A stretch of 64,000 bases of DNA from Nocardioides malaquae (lineage in GTDB: Bacteria > Actinomycetota > Actinomycetes > Propionibacteriales > Nocardioidaceae): contig NZ_JADCSA010000008.1 of assembly GCF_015070385.1 (NCBI RefSeq), forward strand, positions 62,001 through 126,000. Direction: 5' to 3'. The position numbers and the translations under genes are program-made. The notes below the pieces were generated by a model. It ran no database searches. It had not been told where the DNA came from and was given only the letters and a program-made list of their open reading frames with translations. Below are positions 1-9,234 of this stretch, piece by piece. Every line of letters begins with the position of its first letter. Position 1 is the first letter of the stretch.

Positions 1-174
1 GTAGCCGAAGAGACCATCGCCCGAACCCAGCGACGAGGCGTCGAGAAGCCACGTCCCGCTGACCCACACGACGACGGACAGGACCACCGCGAGGACGCTC
101 CCCCAGGCCACGCGGCGCGGAGAGCGCCGAACGTGCACGACGGTCGGACCGGAGGGGCTGTCAAGGGTGGCCAT
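1..174 (-). CDS. partial membrane-anchored protein, N-terminus only
   Basis: The visible part is 58 codons starting ATG at 174, preceded by a GGTGGGG ribosome site; the rest lies beyond the window edge. Residues about 22-41 form one hydrophobic helix (LAVVLSVVVWVSGTWLL) after an Arg-rich stretch, so this is a signal anchor or first membrane segment with the N-terminus inside. It follows glmM on the same strand by 66 bases and may be co-transcribed. The family is not recognisable from this fragment. Confidence 0.5.
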   Translation of the reverse strand, partial: MATLDSPSGPTVVHVRRSPRRVAWGSVLAVVLSVVVWVSGTWLLDASSLGSGDGLFGY

Positions 175-240
175 CGCCCCACCATGGCAGAGCCGCCGGG
201 GCGCCGGCAGAGCCCGGCTACTCGACCGGGGCGGTGCCCC

Positions 241-1587
241 TCAGAGCGCGAGCTGCTCCTTCACCACGGTGGCGAGCCGGGCGGCGACGGCCTCGGCCTC
301 GATGGCGGTGGGCGCCTCCACCATCACCCGGACCAGGGGCTCGGTGCCCGAGGGGCGCAGCAGGATGCGGCCGCGCTCACCCAGGAGGGCCTCCTCCTCC
401 GCGATCGCGGCAGCCACGACCGCGTCCTCGTCGGCGCGCGCCTTGTCGACGTCGGGCACGTTGACGAGCACCTGGGGCAGCTTCTCCATCACGGCCCCGA
501 GCTCCTTGAGGGAGAGACCGGTCGTCGCCATGCGCTCCAGCACGTGCAGCGCGGTGAGGGTGCCGTCGCCGGTGGTGGCGTGGTCGGAGAGGATCACGTG
601 GCCCGACTGCTCGCCGCCCAGGCTGTAGCCGGAGATGTTCATGGCCTCGAGCACGTAGCGGTCGCCGACCTTGGTCTGGCGCACCCCGATGCCGTGCGCC
701 TTCATGGCCTGCACGAAGCCCAGGTTGCTCATGACGGTCACGACGACGGTGTCCTTGGCCAGCTTGCCGTTGGCCTCCAGGGCGAGGGCCAGGATCGCGA
801 GGATCTGGTCACCGTCGATGACCTCGCCGTCGGCGGCCACGGCCAGGCACCGGTCGGCGTCACCGTCGAGCGCGAAGCCGGCGTCGGCGCCGTGCGCGAC
901 GACGGCCTGCTGCAGGTCGGTCAGGTGGGTGGAGCCGCAGCCCTCGTTGATGTTGGTGCCGTCGGGCTCGGCGTGGATGGCGATCACCGTGGCGCCGGCG
1001 TCGGCGAGCGCCTTCGGGGCAGAGACGGAGGCCGCGCCCTCGGCACAGTCGAGCACGACGGTGAGGCCCTCGAGGGGCTTCTCGATGGTGCTGACGAGGT
1101 GGGCGGCGTAGTCGTCGACGGCGCTCGGGTGCACGCTGACGCGACCGACGTCGGCACCGGTGGGCCGCTCCCAGGGCTCACCGAGGCGCTGCTCGATGGC
1201 GATCTCGACGGCGTCCTCGAGCTTCTTGCCACCGCGCGCCAGGAACTTGATGCCGTTGTCGGGCATGGCGTTGTGCGAGGCCGAGAGCATGACGCCGAGG
1301 TCGGCGCCCAGGGCACCGGTCAGGTGGGCGACTCCGGGCGTCGGCAGGACGCCCACGAGGACGACGTCGACGCCGGCGGACGCCAGGCCCGCCACCACGG
1401 CTGCCTCGAGGAACTGACCGGAGATGCGGGTGTCGCGTCCCACGACGGCCGTCGGACGGTGCCCGGCGAACTCCCCGCGGTCGGCCAGCACGTGGGCTGC
1501 GGCGACCGCCAGGTCGAGCGCGAGCTCCGCTGTCAGCTTGCCGTTGGCCAGGCCACGGACACCGTCGGTTCCGAAGAGTCGAGACAT
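241..1587 (-). CDS. glmM: phosphoglucosamine mutase
   Basis: Converts glucosamine-6-phosphate to glucosamine-1-phosphate in the cytoplasm, feeding UDP-GlcNAc and peptidoglycan synthesis. The 448-residue length is exactly that of the family. It opens with [12 protein letters not shown]. The phosphoserine loop SASHN has the catalytic serine at about 104. The metal loop is DGDADR, the sugar loop GGEQSGH, and the C-terminal phosphate-binding loop RPSGTEP. The ATG at 1587 is chosen because the reading frame upstream only continues as a shadow of rpsI. It lies downstream of rplM-rpsI, as in most actinobacteria, but a strong terminator and its own -10 box separate it from them. Confidence 0.97.
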   Translation of the reverse strand: MSRLFGTDGVRGLANGKLTAELALDLAVAAAHVLADRGEFAGHRPTAVVGRDTRISGQFLEAAVVAGLASAGVDVVLVGVLPTPGVAHLTGALGADLGVMLSASHNAMPDNGIKFLARGGKKLEDAVEIAIEQRLGEPWERPTGADVGRVSVHPSAVDDYAAHLVSTIEKPLEGLTVVLDCAEGAASVSAPKALADAGATVIAIHAEPDGTNINEGCGSTHLTDLQQAVVAHGADAGFALDGDADRCLAVAADGEVIDGDQILAILALALEANGKLAKDTVVVTVMSNLGFVQAMKAHGIGVRQTKVGDRYVLEAMNISGYSLGGEQSGHVILSDHATTGDGTLTALHVLERMATTGLSLKELGAVMEKLPQVLVNVPDVDKARADEDAVVAAAIAEEEALLGERGRILLRPSGTEPLVRVMVEAPTAIEAEAVAARLATVVKEQLAL

Positions 1588-1595
1588 GGCATCGC

Positions 1596-1601
1596 ACCCT
1601 A
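1596..1601 (-). promoter_or_regulatory. putative glmM -10 box (near-leaderless)
   Basis: TAGGGT lies 8 bases before the glmM ATG, so transcription would start at or one base before the start codon. No good -35 hexamer was seen. Confidence 0.4.
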
Positions 1602-1650
1602 GTGGAGACCGGCGACGACTCCGAACCGCGGCCACGCGGCCCGGAAAGCA

Positions 1651-1699
1651 CGACACCCCGTGGCTGCCCCCGGTGACGGGGTGCAGCGACGGGGTGTCG
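1651..1699 (-). terminator. rpsI terminator
   Basis: An 11-bp perfect stem (CGACACCCCGT with ACGGGGTGTCG) encloses a second GC-rich hairpin. On the minus strand it is followed by GCTTTCC. It lies 14 bases after the rpsI stop and separates rplM-rpsI from glmM. Confidence 0.7.
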
Positions 1700-1712
1700 C
1701 GAGGGGCCTGGG

Positions 1713-2225
1713 TCAGCGCTTGCTGAACTGGGGCGCCTTGCGGGCCTTCTTGAGACCGGCCTTCTTGCGCTCGATCACGCGGGCGTCGCGCGTCAGCAGT
1801 CCGGCGGACTTCAGCACCGCGCGGTTGGCCTCGAGGTCGACGGCGTTGAGCGCACGCGCCACACCGAGGCGCAGGGCGCCGGCCTGACCGGTGATGCCGC
1901 CGCCGTGGATGCGGGCGATGACGTCGAAGCGGCCCTCGAGCTCGGTGGTCACGAAGGGCTCGTTGACGACCTGCTGGTGCAGCTTGTTGGGGAAGTAGTC
2001 CTCGATGGTGCGACCGTTGATGGTCCACACACCGGTGCCCGGCACGATGCGGACACGGGCCACGGCCTCCTTGCGACGGCCGGTGGCCGCGGCGGGGGCG
2101 ATGGTCGCGGCCTTCAGCGGCGCGTCGGCCGAAGGGGCGGACTCGGAGCTGTAGGCAACGCCCTCGGCGTTGGTCTCGAAGGTCTCCTCGACCTCGTTCT
2201 GGGTGTTCTCGGTGGTCTCAGCCAC
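1713..2225 (-). CDS. rpsI: 30S ribosomal protein S9
   Basis: Small-subunit protein whose C-terminal tail reaches the P-site tRNA. The conserved core starts at about residue 50 ([11 protein letters not shown]) and ends with the basic tail [12 protein letters not shown]. The N-terminal 48 residues are acidic and Thr/Ala-rich, a leader-like extension common in actinobacterial S9. The gene lies 26 bases after rplM in the usual L13-S9 pair. Confidence 0.97.
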   Translation of the reverse strand: MAETTENTQNEVEETFETNAEGVAYSSESAPSADAPLKAATIAPAAATGRRKEAVARVRIVPGTGVWTINGRTIEDYFPNKLHQQVVNEPFVTTELEGRFDVIARIHGGGITGQAGALRLGVARALNAVDLEANRAVLKSAGLLTRDARVIERKKAGLKKARKAPQFSKR

Positions 2226-2251
2226 GGTAAGTCCTCACTCGTCCTTGGAGA

Positions 2252-2695
2252 TTACTGCGAGACCTGGGAGATCTCGAACGGCTTGGCCTGCTGGGCCTGG
2301 TGCGGGTGCTGGGGGCCTGCGTAGACCTTGAGCTTCTTGAGCATCTGGCGGCCAAGGCGGTTCTTGGGGAGCATGCCCCACACAGCCTTCTCGATCGCCT
2401 TGCGGGCGTCCTTCTCGAGCAGCTCGCCGAACGGCGTGGCGGTGAGACCGCCCGGGTAGCCGGAGTGGCGGTAGGCCATCTTGGTGGTCTTCTTGCTGCC
2501 GGAGAGGGCGATCTTCTCTGCGTTGACGATGATGACGAAGTCACCGGTGTCGACGTGGGGGGCGAACATCGGCTTGTGCTTGCCCCGCAGGAGGTTGGCG
2601 GTCTGGACGGCGAGGCGTCCGAGGACCACGTCGGTGGCGTCGATGACGTGCCACTCGCGCTGAATGTCAGCGGGCTTCGGGCTGTACGTGCGCAC
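2252..2695 (-). CDS. rplM: 50S ribosomal protein L13
   Basis: 147 residues, the normal length for actinobacterial L13. It begins [12 protein letters not shown], and the hallmark [14 protein letters not shown] lies at about 16-29. The start is the GTG at 2695, preceded by GAGAAGG at good spacing. The frame stays open upstream to 2908, but that extension has no L13 similarity. It is the first gene of the rplM-rpsI operon. Confidence 0.97.
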   Translation of the reverse strand: MRTYSPKPADIQREWHVIDATDVVLGRLAVQTANLLRGKHKPMFAPHVDTGDFVIIVNAEKIALSGSKKTTKMAYRHSGYPGGLTATPFGELLEKDARKAIEKAVWGMLPKNRLGRQMLKKLKVYAGPQHPHQAQQAKPFEISQVSQ

Positions 2696-2873
2696 GGCGA
2701 GAACCTTCTCGTTCGTAGGGCCTGTCCGGAGGCGTCCGGCCAGGTGGTGGAGCTGCGGCTTCTGACGAACACGGCCCGGCTTGCCCGCCCCGTGGACGGG
2801 GCGAGGTGTCCGGATCTGCACCCGCTGGGCACCCGAGGGGCAGCAGCGAGCGCGGCAGGAGTCGCGACGCACG

Positions 2874-2903
2874 AGTGTACGCAGGCGCGCAGGCGGTCCA
2901 CAA
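2874..2903 (-). promoter_or_regulatory. putative rplM-rpsI promoter
   Basis: TTGTGG (-35) and TACACT (-10) are separated by 18 bases on the minus strand. The predicted transcript would have about 170 bases of leader before the rplM GTG. Confidence 0.4.
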
Positions 2904-2951
2904 ATCAACGCGTTCTGCCGCCCCCGGTGGCTCTCACGAACATGCCCACAC

Positions 2952-2957
2952 TAAATT
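2952..2957 (+). promoter_or_regulatory. putative citrate synthase -10 box
   Basis: TAAATT fits TANNNT in an otherwise GC-rich region. It is 47 bases before the GTG start, giving a leader of about 40 bases. The -35 region is weak. Confidence 0.35.
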
Positions 2958-3003
2958 GGTGAGGACAAACACAATTGCGCAGACTGCGAAGCAAGGAGCC
3001 GAC

Positions 3004-4314
<1,311 letters not shown>

Positions 4315-4367
4315 GCCCACCCGCACCGTGAGGGCGTACGCCCTGCGCCCGCCGGGCGTACGCCCTT

Positions 4368-4412
4368 CAGCACCGCCCCGTGCCCGACCTCGGTCGGCGC
4401 GGGGCGGTGCTG
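4368..4412 (+). terminator. citrate synthase terminator
   Basis: A 13-bp stem CAGCACCGCCCCG/CGGGGCGGTGCTG with an inner CCGACC/GGTCGG stem. There is no U-tract. It lies 53 bases after the stop; just before it are two copies of GGGCGTACGCCC (4332-4364). Confidence 0.65.
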
Positions 4413-4469
4413 CGTGCGGGCTGCAGCGAGGAGTCTTGACCGCTCCCCAGCCCGCTCTCAGCGTGTTCC

Positions 4470-4475
4470 TAGGGT
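4470..4475 (+). promoter_or_regulatory. putative -10 box of the HtrA-like gene
   Basis: TAGGGT lies 19 bases before the ATG at 4495, predicting a short leader of about 13 bases. No matching -35 at 16-19 bases. Confidence 0.3.
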
Positions 4476-4494
4476 CGCTTGGCAGAGTGGAGTC

Positions 4495-5793
4495 ATGAGC
4501 AACGAGCGCCCCCACTCCGACGAGCCCGGCCAGCGTCCGACCCCGCCGCCCACGTTCTACGGCGAGACGCCGGGAGCTCGCCCGCACGCCGAGGACGACG
4601 TCGAGCGCACGACGCCTCTGGGCCAGCCCTGGGGCACTGCCCCCGAGACTCCCCCGCAGGGCAGCGCGGCCGTCTCCGCGACCGTGCCCCGGCCCCGCCG
4701 TGGCCGGCGCGTCGGGGCCGCCCTCGGGGCGCTGGCCCTGGGCCTGGTCGGCGGACTCGGCGGAGCGGCGGCCTACGACTGGATGGACGACGACACCGCG
4801 CCCGCGACGGGTGGGTCCGTGACGACCTCACCGGTCGTCGACCAGGGGTCGTCGTCGGGTGACTCCGGCACGGTCGAGGGCGTCGCTGCCGAGGTGCTGC
4901 CCTCGGTGGTGCGCATCGACGTCGCGGGCGACTCCGGCCAGGGGTCGGGCAGCGGCATCGTGCTGAGCTCCGACGGCCAGATCCTCACCAACGAGCACGT
5001 GATCTCCGCCGCCGGCGACGGCGGCAGCCTGCGCGTCTCCTTCGCCGACGGCCGGCGCGCCGAGGCGCGGATCCTGGGCAGCGATCCCCTCACCGACACC
5101 GCGGTCATCCAGGCCGAGGGCGTCGACGACGCCGTGCCGGCGACGATCGGCAAGTCGGGCAACCTGCAGGTCGGCCAGCAGGTGGTGGCCATCGGCTCCC
5201 CGTTCGGCCTCGACGCGACGGTCACCAGCGGGATCGTCAGCGCCCTCGACCGTCCGGTGAGCGTCGGCCGCGACGACGCCACCGGTGACTCGACGACCTA
5301 CCCCGCCATCCAGACCGACGCGGCGATCAACCCCGGCAACTCCGGTGGACCGCTGGTCGACCTCACCGGCAGCGTGGTGGGCATCAACTCCTCGATCCGC
5401 ACCACCTCCAGCATGGGCGAGGGCGGCTCGATCGGACTTGGATTCGCGATCCCCATCGACGAGATCCTGCCGATCGTCGAGCAGATGGCGGCCGGCGAGA
5501 CCCCCACCCACGCCCGGCTCGGCATCAGCGTCACCGACGCCTCGAGTGGTGAGGGCGACACGATGGGCGCCCTGGTCCGCGAGGTCACCGACGGCGCCGC
5601 CGCGGGCGAGGCCGGCCTGGAGGCCGGGGACGTGATCGTGCGCATCGGCGACGACCTGATCGACAGTGGCGACGACCTCGTCGCCACCGTGCGCAGCTAC
5701 CGCCCCGGTGACGAGGTCGAGGTGGCCTACGTCCGTGACGGCGAGGAGCAGAGCGTCACCCTGACGCTCGGCTCCGACGCCGACACGAACTGA
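4495..5793 (+). CDS. membrane-anchored HtrA/DegP-type serine protease with PDZ domain
   Basis: Envelope quality-control protease of 432 residues. Residues 1-70 are a Pro-rich cytoplasmic tail. A helix at about 73-93 (VGAALGALALGLVGG) anchors the protein, placing the catalytic part outside. The trypsin-like domain (about 130-345) has the triad His168 (TNEHVIS), Asp201 (DPLTDTAVI) and Ser283 (NPGNSGGPLVD). A single PDZ domain follows from about 345 (LGISV to DVIVRIGDDLI). This is the domain order of mycobacterial HtrA/PepD-like proteases. The start has only a weak GGAG site. It is convergent with the TetR gene. Confidence 0.93.
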   Translation: MSNERPHSDEPGQRPTPPPTFYGETPGARPHAEDDVERTTPLGQPWGTAPETPPQGSAAVSATVPRPRRGRRVGAALGALALGLVGGLGGAAAYDWMDDDTAPATGGSVTTSPVVDQGSSSGDSGTVEGVAAEVLPSVVRIDVAGDSGQGSGSGIVLSSDGQILTNEHVISAAGDGGSLRVSFADGRRAEARILGSDPLTDTAVIQAEGVDDAVPATIGKSGNLQVGQQVVAIGSPFGLDATVTSGIVSALDRPVSVGRDDATGDSTTYPAIQTDAAINPGNSGGPLVDLTGSVVGINSSIRTTSSMGEGGSIGLGFAIPIDEILPIVEQMAAGETPTHARLGISVTDASSGEGDTMGALVREVTDGAAAGEAGLEAGDVIVRIGDDLIDSGDDLVATVRSYRPGDEVEVAYVRDGEEQSVTLTLGSDADTN

Positions 5794-5834
5794 TCAGCGA
5801 CGGATGACCAGTAGGCGCTTCCGGGTCCCCGGAC

Positions 5835-6467
5835 TCAGGCGGTAGGGGCCTCGGGGGCGCCCACCATCCGCAGCGCCATCGTCCGGTAGTGCTCGGCCAC
5901 GCGGTCGGCCGACCAGCCGCGCCCGTCGTCATACCACCGCGCGATGTCGATTCCCAGGGAGAGCACCGCGGCGGCGGTCATCGCGGGTGAGTCGGTGGTG
6001 AACTCACCGGCCTCGACTCCCCGCACGACGATGTCGCGCACGACGGCGTCCATCTGGCGGCGCAGCTCGACGATCTCGAACCGGTGCTCCGGGGAGAGCG
6101 ACGAGATCTCGTAGTTCACGATCCGCGCCAGGGTGTGGTGGGTGCAGTGGAAGCGGCCGAAGTCGACCACGAGCCGCTCCAGCTGCTCGGTCGCGGTGGC
6201 ACCGGCCTCGACCGCTGCCCGGCAGATCCCCAACGCCTCGGCGTGACCCGCCGCCGAGATCGCGTGCAGCAGGTCCTCCTTGGAGCGGTGGTGCACGTAG
6301 AGGGCGCCGGGGCTCATGCCCGCAGCGGTCGCGATGTCGCGGGTGGTGGTGCCGTGGAACCCCCGGGAGGCGAACGCCTCGACCGCCGCGTCGAAGAGAC
6401 GACGACGCGCGTCAGCGCCCGGAACACCCTGCTCGCCCGTACGCGGGCCATTGACTGCGACTGCCAT
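5835..6467 (-). CDS. TetR-family transcriptional repressor
   Basis: 210 residues. The N-terminal helix-turn-helix covers about 22-68 (ARRRLFDAAVEAF to GALYVHHRSKEDLL). The C-terminal all-helical ligand pocket contains H-rich segments (FHCTHHTLARIVNYE). It is divergent from the dehydrogenase/kinase operon starting at 6569, so it probably represses that operon and itself, with an acyl-CoA-type ligand as inducer (inference). The ATG at 6467 is preferred over a TTG at 6485 because TACCCT lies 7 bases upstream of it, suggesting a leaderless transcript. Confidence 0.9.
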   Translation of the reverse strand: MAVAVNGPRTGEQGVPGADARRRLFDAAVEAFASRGFHGTTTRDIATAAGMSPGALYVHHRSKEDLLHAISAAGHAEALGICRAAVEAGATATEQLERLVVDFGRFHCTHHTLARIVNYEISSLSPEHRFEIVELRRQMDAVVRDIVVRGVEAGEFTTDSPAMTAAAVLSLGIDIARWYDDGRGWSADRVAEHYRTMALRMVGAPEAPTA

Positions 6468-6474
6468 GCCTGCA

Positions 6475-6504
6475 AGGGTAAGCAAGCGCTCATTCAGTGC
6501 GCAA
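6475..6504 (-). promoter_or_regulatory. putative tetR promoter
   Basis: TTGCGC, an 18-base spacer, then TACCCT lies 7 bases before the ATG at 6467 on the minus strand. The spacer contains the palindromic AGCGCT core described separately. Confidence 0.45.
6481..6494. promoter_or_regulatory. putative TetR operator
   Basis: AGCAAGCGCTCATT is an imperfect dyad around a perfect AGCGCT core, resembling the GCAAGCGCT-type sites of TetR regulators of acyl-CoA catabolism. It fills the spacer of the tetR promoter and lies 75 bases before the divergent operon. Confidence 0.4.
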
Positions 6505-6568
6505 CGAAACGTGACGCACCCGACCCGGTTGTCCGGCGAGGGAGGCGTCCCCAGACGGAGGAGAGAAC

Positions 6569-7321
6569 GTGCGAGGACTCGCAGGGAAGGTCGCCGTGGT
6601 CACCGGCGCCAGCCGGGGCATCGGCCTGGGCATCGCCCAGCGCCTGGTCGAGGAAGGCGCGAAAGTGGTCGTCACCGCGCGCAAGCCCGAGGCGCTGACC
6701 GAGGCGGTCGAGGCCCTGGGCGGCAGCGCCCACGCCTTGGGCGTCGCGGGCAACGCCGGCGACCCCGAGCACCGCGACGAGGTCGTCGCCCGCACCCTGG
6801 AGACCTTCGGCCGCCTCGACCTGCTGGTCAACAACACCGGCATCAACCCCACCTACGGCCCGCTGGTCGACCTCGACCTCGACGTCGCCCGCAAGATCCT
6901 CGACACCAACGCGGTCGCCGCCCTCGGTTGGGTCCAGGCCGCCCACCACGCCTGGATGAAGGAGCACGGCGGCGCGGTCGTCAACGTGTCGTCGGTGGCC
7001 GGTCTCAAGCCGGCTCCCGGCATCGCGATGTACGGCGCCAGCAAGGCCACGCTGATCAGCCTGACCGAGTCGCTCGCCGAGGAGCTCGGGCCGCGCGTCC
7101 GGGTCAACGGCGTCGCTCCCGCAGTCGTCAAGACCCGCTTCGCCAGCGCGCTCTACGAGGGCCGCGAGGACGAGGTCGCCTCGGCCTACCCGCTCAAGCG
7201 CCTCGGGGAGCCCGAGGACATCGGCGCGGTCGTGGCCTTCCTGCTCTCCGACGACGCCGGGTGGATGACCGGCCAGACCCTCGTGGTCGACGGTGGGCTG
7301 ACCCTCACCGGCGGCGTGTGA
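6569..7321 (+). CDS. short-chain dehydrogenase/reductase (SDR), first gene of the catabolic operon
   Basis: NAD(P)-dependent oxidoreductase of 250 residues, the classical SDR size. It has the cofactor motif TGASRGIG at about 12-19, NNTG in place of NNAG at about 90, a catalytic serine in VSSVAG, and YGASK as the YxxxK pair. The C-terminus ends VVDGG as in FabG-like enzymes. The start is a GTG preceded by GGAGGAGAG. Its stop overlaps the next start (TGATG). In this context it could reduce a 4-oxoacyl-CoA or oxidise a 3-hydroxyacyl-CoA (inference). Confidence 0.92.
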   Translation: MRGLAGKVAVVTGASRGIGLGIAQRLVEEGAKVVVTARKPEALTEAVEALGGSAHALGVAGNAGDPEHRDEVVARTLETFGRLDLLVNNTGINPTYGPLVDLDLDVARKILDTNAVAALGWVQAAHHAWMKEHGGAVVNVSSVAGLKPAPGIAMYGASKATLISLTESLAEELGPRVRVNGVAPAVVKTRFASALYEGREDEVASAYPLKRLGEPEDIGAVVAFLLSDDAGWMTGQTLVVDGGLTLTGGV

Positions 7322-8160
7322 TGTCCGCTCCGACGGCAGCGCAGCAGGCCCTGGCAGGTCGCGGCGCGGTCGTGACCGGCGCCGGTCACGGCATCGGTGC
7401 CGCGCTGGCCCGCCGGCTGGCCGCCGAGGGCGCGCGGGTGGTGGTCAACGACCTCGACGCCGACGCCGCCCGAGCGGTGGCCGACGAGGTCGGTGGCACC
7501 GCCGCCCCCGGCGACTGCGCGAGCGAGGAGGGCGTACGCGAGCTCCTCTCCACCGCGACCGCCGCGCTGGGCCGGGTCGACCTCTTCATGGCCAACGCCG
7601 GGCTCGACCGGGTGGCCGGTGAGCCGACCGACTGGCTGGAGATGCCCGACCACGCGTGGGCGACCATGCAGGAGGTCAACGTGATGGCCCACGTGCGCGC
7701 AGCACGGGCTCTCGTGCCGACGTGGCTGGAGTCGGGCGGTGGGCGCTTCGTGGTCACCGCGTCGGCAGCCGGCCTGCTGACCATGCTCGGCGCCGCCCCC
7801 TACTCGGTCACCAAGCACGCCGCCGTCGCCTTCGCGGAGTGGCTGTCGGCGACCTACGGACACCGCGGCGTGACGGTCCAGGCGATCTGCCCCCAGGGCG
7901 TACGCACCCGCATCTACGAGGAGGCAGGGCCGCTGAAGGAGCTGCTCTCCTACGACGCGGTCCTCACCCCCGACGACGTCGCCCAGGCCTGGATCGACTC
8001 GCTGGCTGACGACCACTTCCTCGTCCTCCCCCACCCCGAGGTCGGCGACTACTACCGGCACCGCGCCGGCGAGACCGACCGCTGGCTCGCCGGGATGCGC
8101 CGCATCCAGGGCCACCTCGACGCCACCGCCCCCGTCCCCGTCCCCGAGGAGACCTCGTGA
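7321..8160 (+). CDS. short-chain dehydrogenase/reductase, second paralogue
   Basis: 279 residues, with TGAGHGIG at about 20-27, NAG at about 95, serine in VTASAAG, and YSVTK. It differs from the preceding SDR by a longer C-terminal tail (about 40 residues after LPHPEVGDYYRHRAG), a form seen in SDRs found in acyl-CoA catabolic operons. It starts at an ATG overlapping the upstream stop by one base, and its own end overlaps the kinase start by four bases (GTGA), indicating translational coupling. Confidence 0.9.
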   Translation: MSAPTAAQQALAGRGAVVTGAGHGIGAALARRLAAEGARVVVNDLDADAARAVADEVGGTAAPGDCASEEGVRELLSTATAALGRVDLFMANAGLDRVAGEPTDWLEMPDHAWATMQEVNVMAHVRAARALVPTWLESGGGRFVVTASAAGLLTMLGAAPYSVTKHAAVAFAEWLSATYGHRGVTVQAICPQGVRTRIYEEAGPLKELLSYDAVLTPDDVAQAWIDSLADDHFLVLPHPEVGDYYRHRAGETDRWLAGMRRIQGHLDATAPVPVPEETS

Positions 8161-8189
8161 CCGATCCCGTGACCGATCCCGTGACCGAC
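8157..8189 (+). repeat. 12-bp tandem repeat carrying three in-frame GTG start codons
   Basis: GTGACCGATCCC occurs twice (8157-8168, 8169-8180), followed by GTGACCGAC at 8181. Each unit offers an in-frame GTG start for the kinase gene, so the exact N-terminus is ambiguous by up to eight residues. Confidence 0.85.
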
Positions 8190-9233
8190 TCCCTGCCCGG
8201 GTTGGACCTCGACGCGTTCGTGACGTGGTTCGGCGCCCAGCACCCCGACGCCTCCCCCGACCGGTCCACCTGGACCGCGAGCCTGGTGGCCGGCGGCAAG
8301 TCAAACCTGACCTACGTCGTCGGCGACGGCACGCAGGAGTGGATCGTGCGTCGACCGCCGCTGGGTCACGTGCAGGCCACGGCCCACGACATGCGCCGCG
8401 AGTTCACGGTCATGTCGGCGCTGGCGCCCACCGACGTCCCGGTGCCGCAGACCGTGGCCCTGTGTGACGACCACGCCGTGCTCGGAGCCGACTTCTACGT
8501 GATGGAGAAGGTGGAGGGCACCCCCTTCCGCGACGCGGCACAGCTCACGGCCCTGGGCGCTGAGACCACCGCCGCCCTGGCCGACGCGATGGTCGACGTG
8601 CTGGCGCGCCTGCACAGCGTCGGCCCCGCTGCCGTGGGGCTGTCGGACTTCGGTCGCCCCGAGGGCTTCCTCGCCCGCCAGGTGAAGCGGTGGGGTCGCC
8701 AGATGGAGGGGTCGAAGACCCGCGAGCTGCCCGACGCCGACCGCCTCCTGGCCCACCTGGGTGCCCACGTGCCGGCCGACGACGGCACGAGCGCGATCGT
8801 GCACGGCGACTACCGGCTCGACAACCTGCTGGCCGTGCCCGGCGAGCCCGAGCCCGTAAGGGCCGTCGTCGACTGGGAGATGTCGACGCTCGGAGACCCG
8901 CTGACCGACCTGGCCCTGCTGCTGGTCTACGACCGGGTCGCCGAGACCGTCCCGGCGCTGGGGGTCAGCGACGCCAGCGCCGCGCCGGGCTATCCGTCGA
9001 GCGACGCGATCGTCGCCCGTTACGCCGCCGCCCGAGGTCTGGACGCCGACGCGCTGGCCGGCGCGATGGCGTTCCACCTGGGCCTGGCCCACTACAAGCT
9101 CGCCGCGATCCTCGAGGGGATCCACCACCGGTTCAGTGCCGGTCAGACCGTCGGCGGCGGGTTCGAGCACATCGGCGAAGCCGTCGAACCACTGTTGGCG
9201 GCCGGACTGCGCGCCGCCGAAGGAAAGGACTGA
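8157..9233 (+). CDS. aminoglycoside-phosphotransferase-fold kinase, ACAD10/ACAD11-kinase (LvaA-like) type
   Basis: 358 residues with a protein-kinase-like APH fold. It has a glycine-containing ATP loop (AGGKSNLTYVV), the VRRPPLGHVQATAHDM segment typical of the ACAD10/11 kinase branch, a catalytic loop HGDYRLDNLL (HxDxxxxN) and a metal site VVDWEMSTLGDP. This branch is not known for antibiotic resistance. Characterised relatives phosphorylate the hydroxyl of 4-hydroxyacyl-CoA, and the neighbouring acyl-CoA dehydrogenase fits that role. The start overlaps the SDR stop (GTGA), and the stop is one base before the next ATG. Confidence 0.88.
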   Translation: MTDPVTDPVTDSLPGLDLDAFVTWFGAQHPDASPDRSTWTASLVAGGKSNLTYVVGDGTQEWIVRRPPLGHVQATAHDMRREFTVMSALAPTDVPVPQTVALCDDHAVLGADFYVMEKVEGTPFRDAAQLTALGAETTAALADAMVDVLARLHSVGPAAVGLSDFGRPEGFLARQVKRWGRQMEGSKTRELPDADRLLAHLGAHVPADDGTSAIVHGDYRLDNLLAVPGEPEPVRAVVDWEMSTLGDPLTDLALLLVYDRVAETVPALGVSDASAAPGYPSSDAIVARYAAARGLDADALAGAMAFHLGLAHYKLAAILEGIHHRFSAGQTVGGGFEHIGEAVEPLLAAGLRAAEGKD

Positions 9234-9234
9234 C

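Larger units (their letters stand above)
2696..3003. other. divergent intergenic region between rplM and citrate synthase
   Basis: 308 bases without a convincing gene. The left part (2696-2873) would be a long GC-rich rplM leader. It contains a perfect 8-bp hairpin CGCCCCGT/ACGGGGCG at 2786-2803 and a CGGACGCCTCCGGACAGG imperfect hairpin nearer the gene. The right part carries the -10 candidates of both genes and is more A/T-rich (2940-3000). Confidence 0.6.

Noticed and set aside
8157-9233. Aminoglycoside resistance gene
   Set aside because: The fold is that of APH enzymes, but the sequence motifs and the operon partners place it in the ACAD10/11-type acyl-CoA branch, not among drug phosphotransferases.
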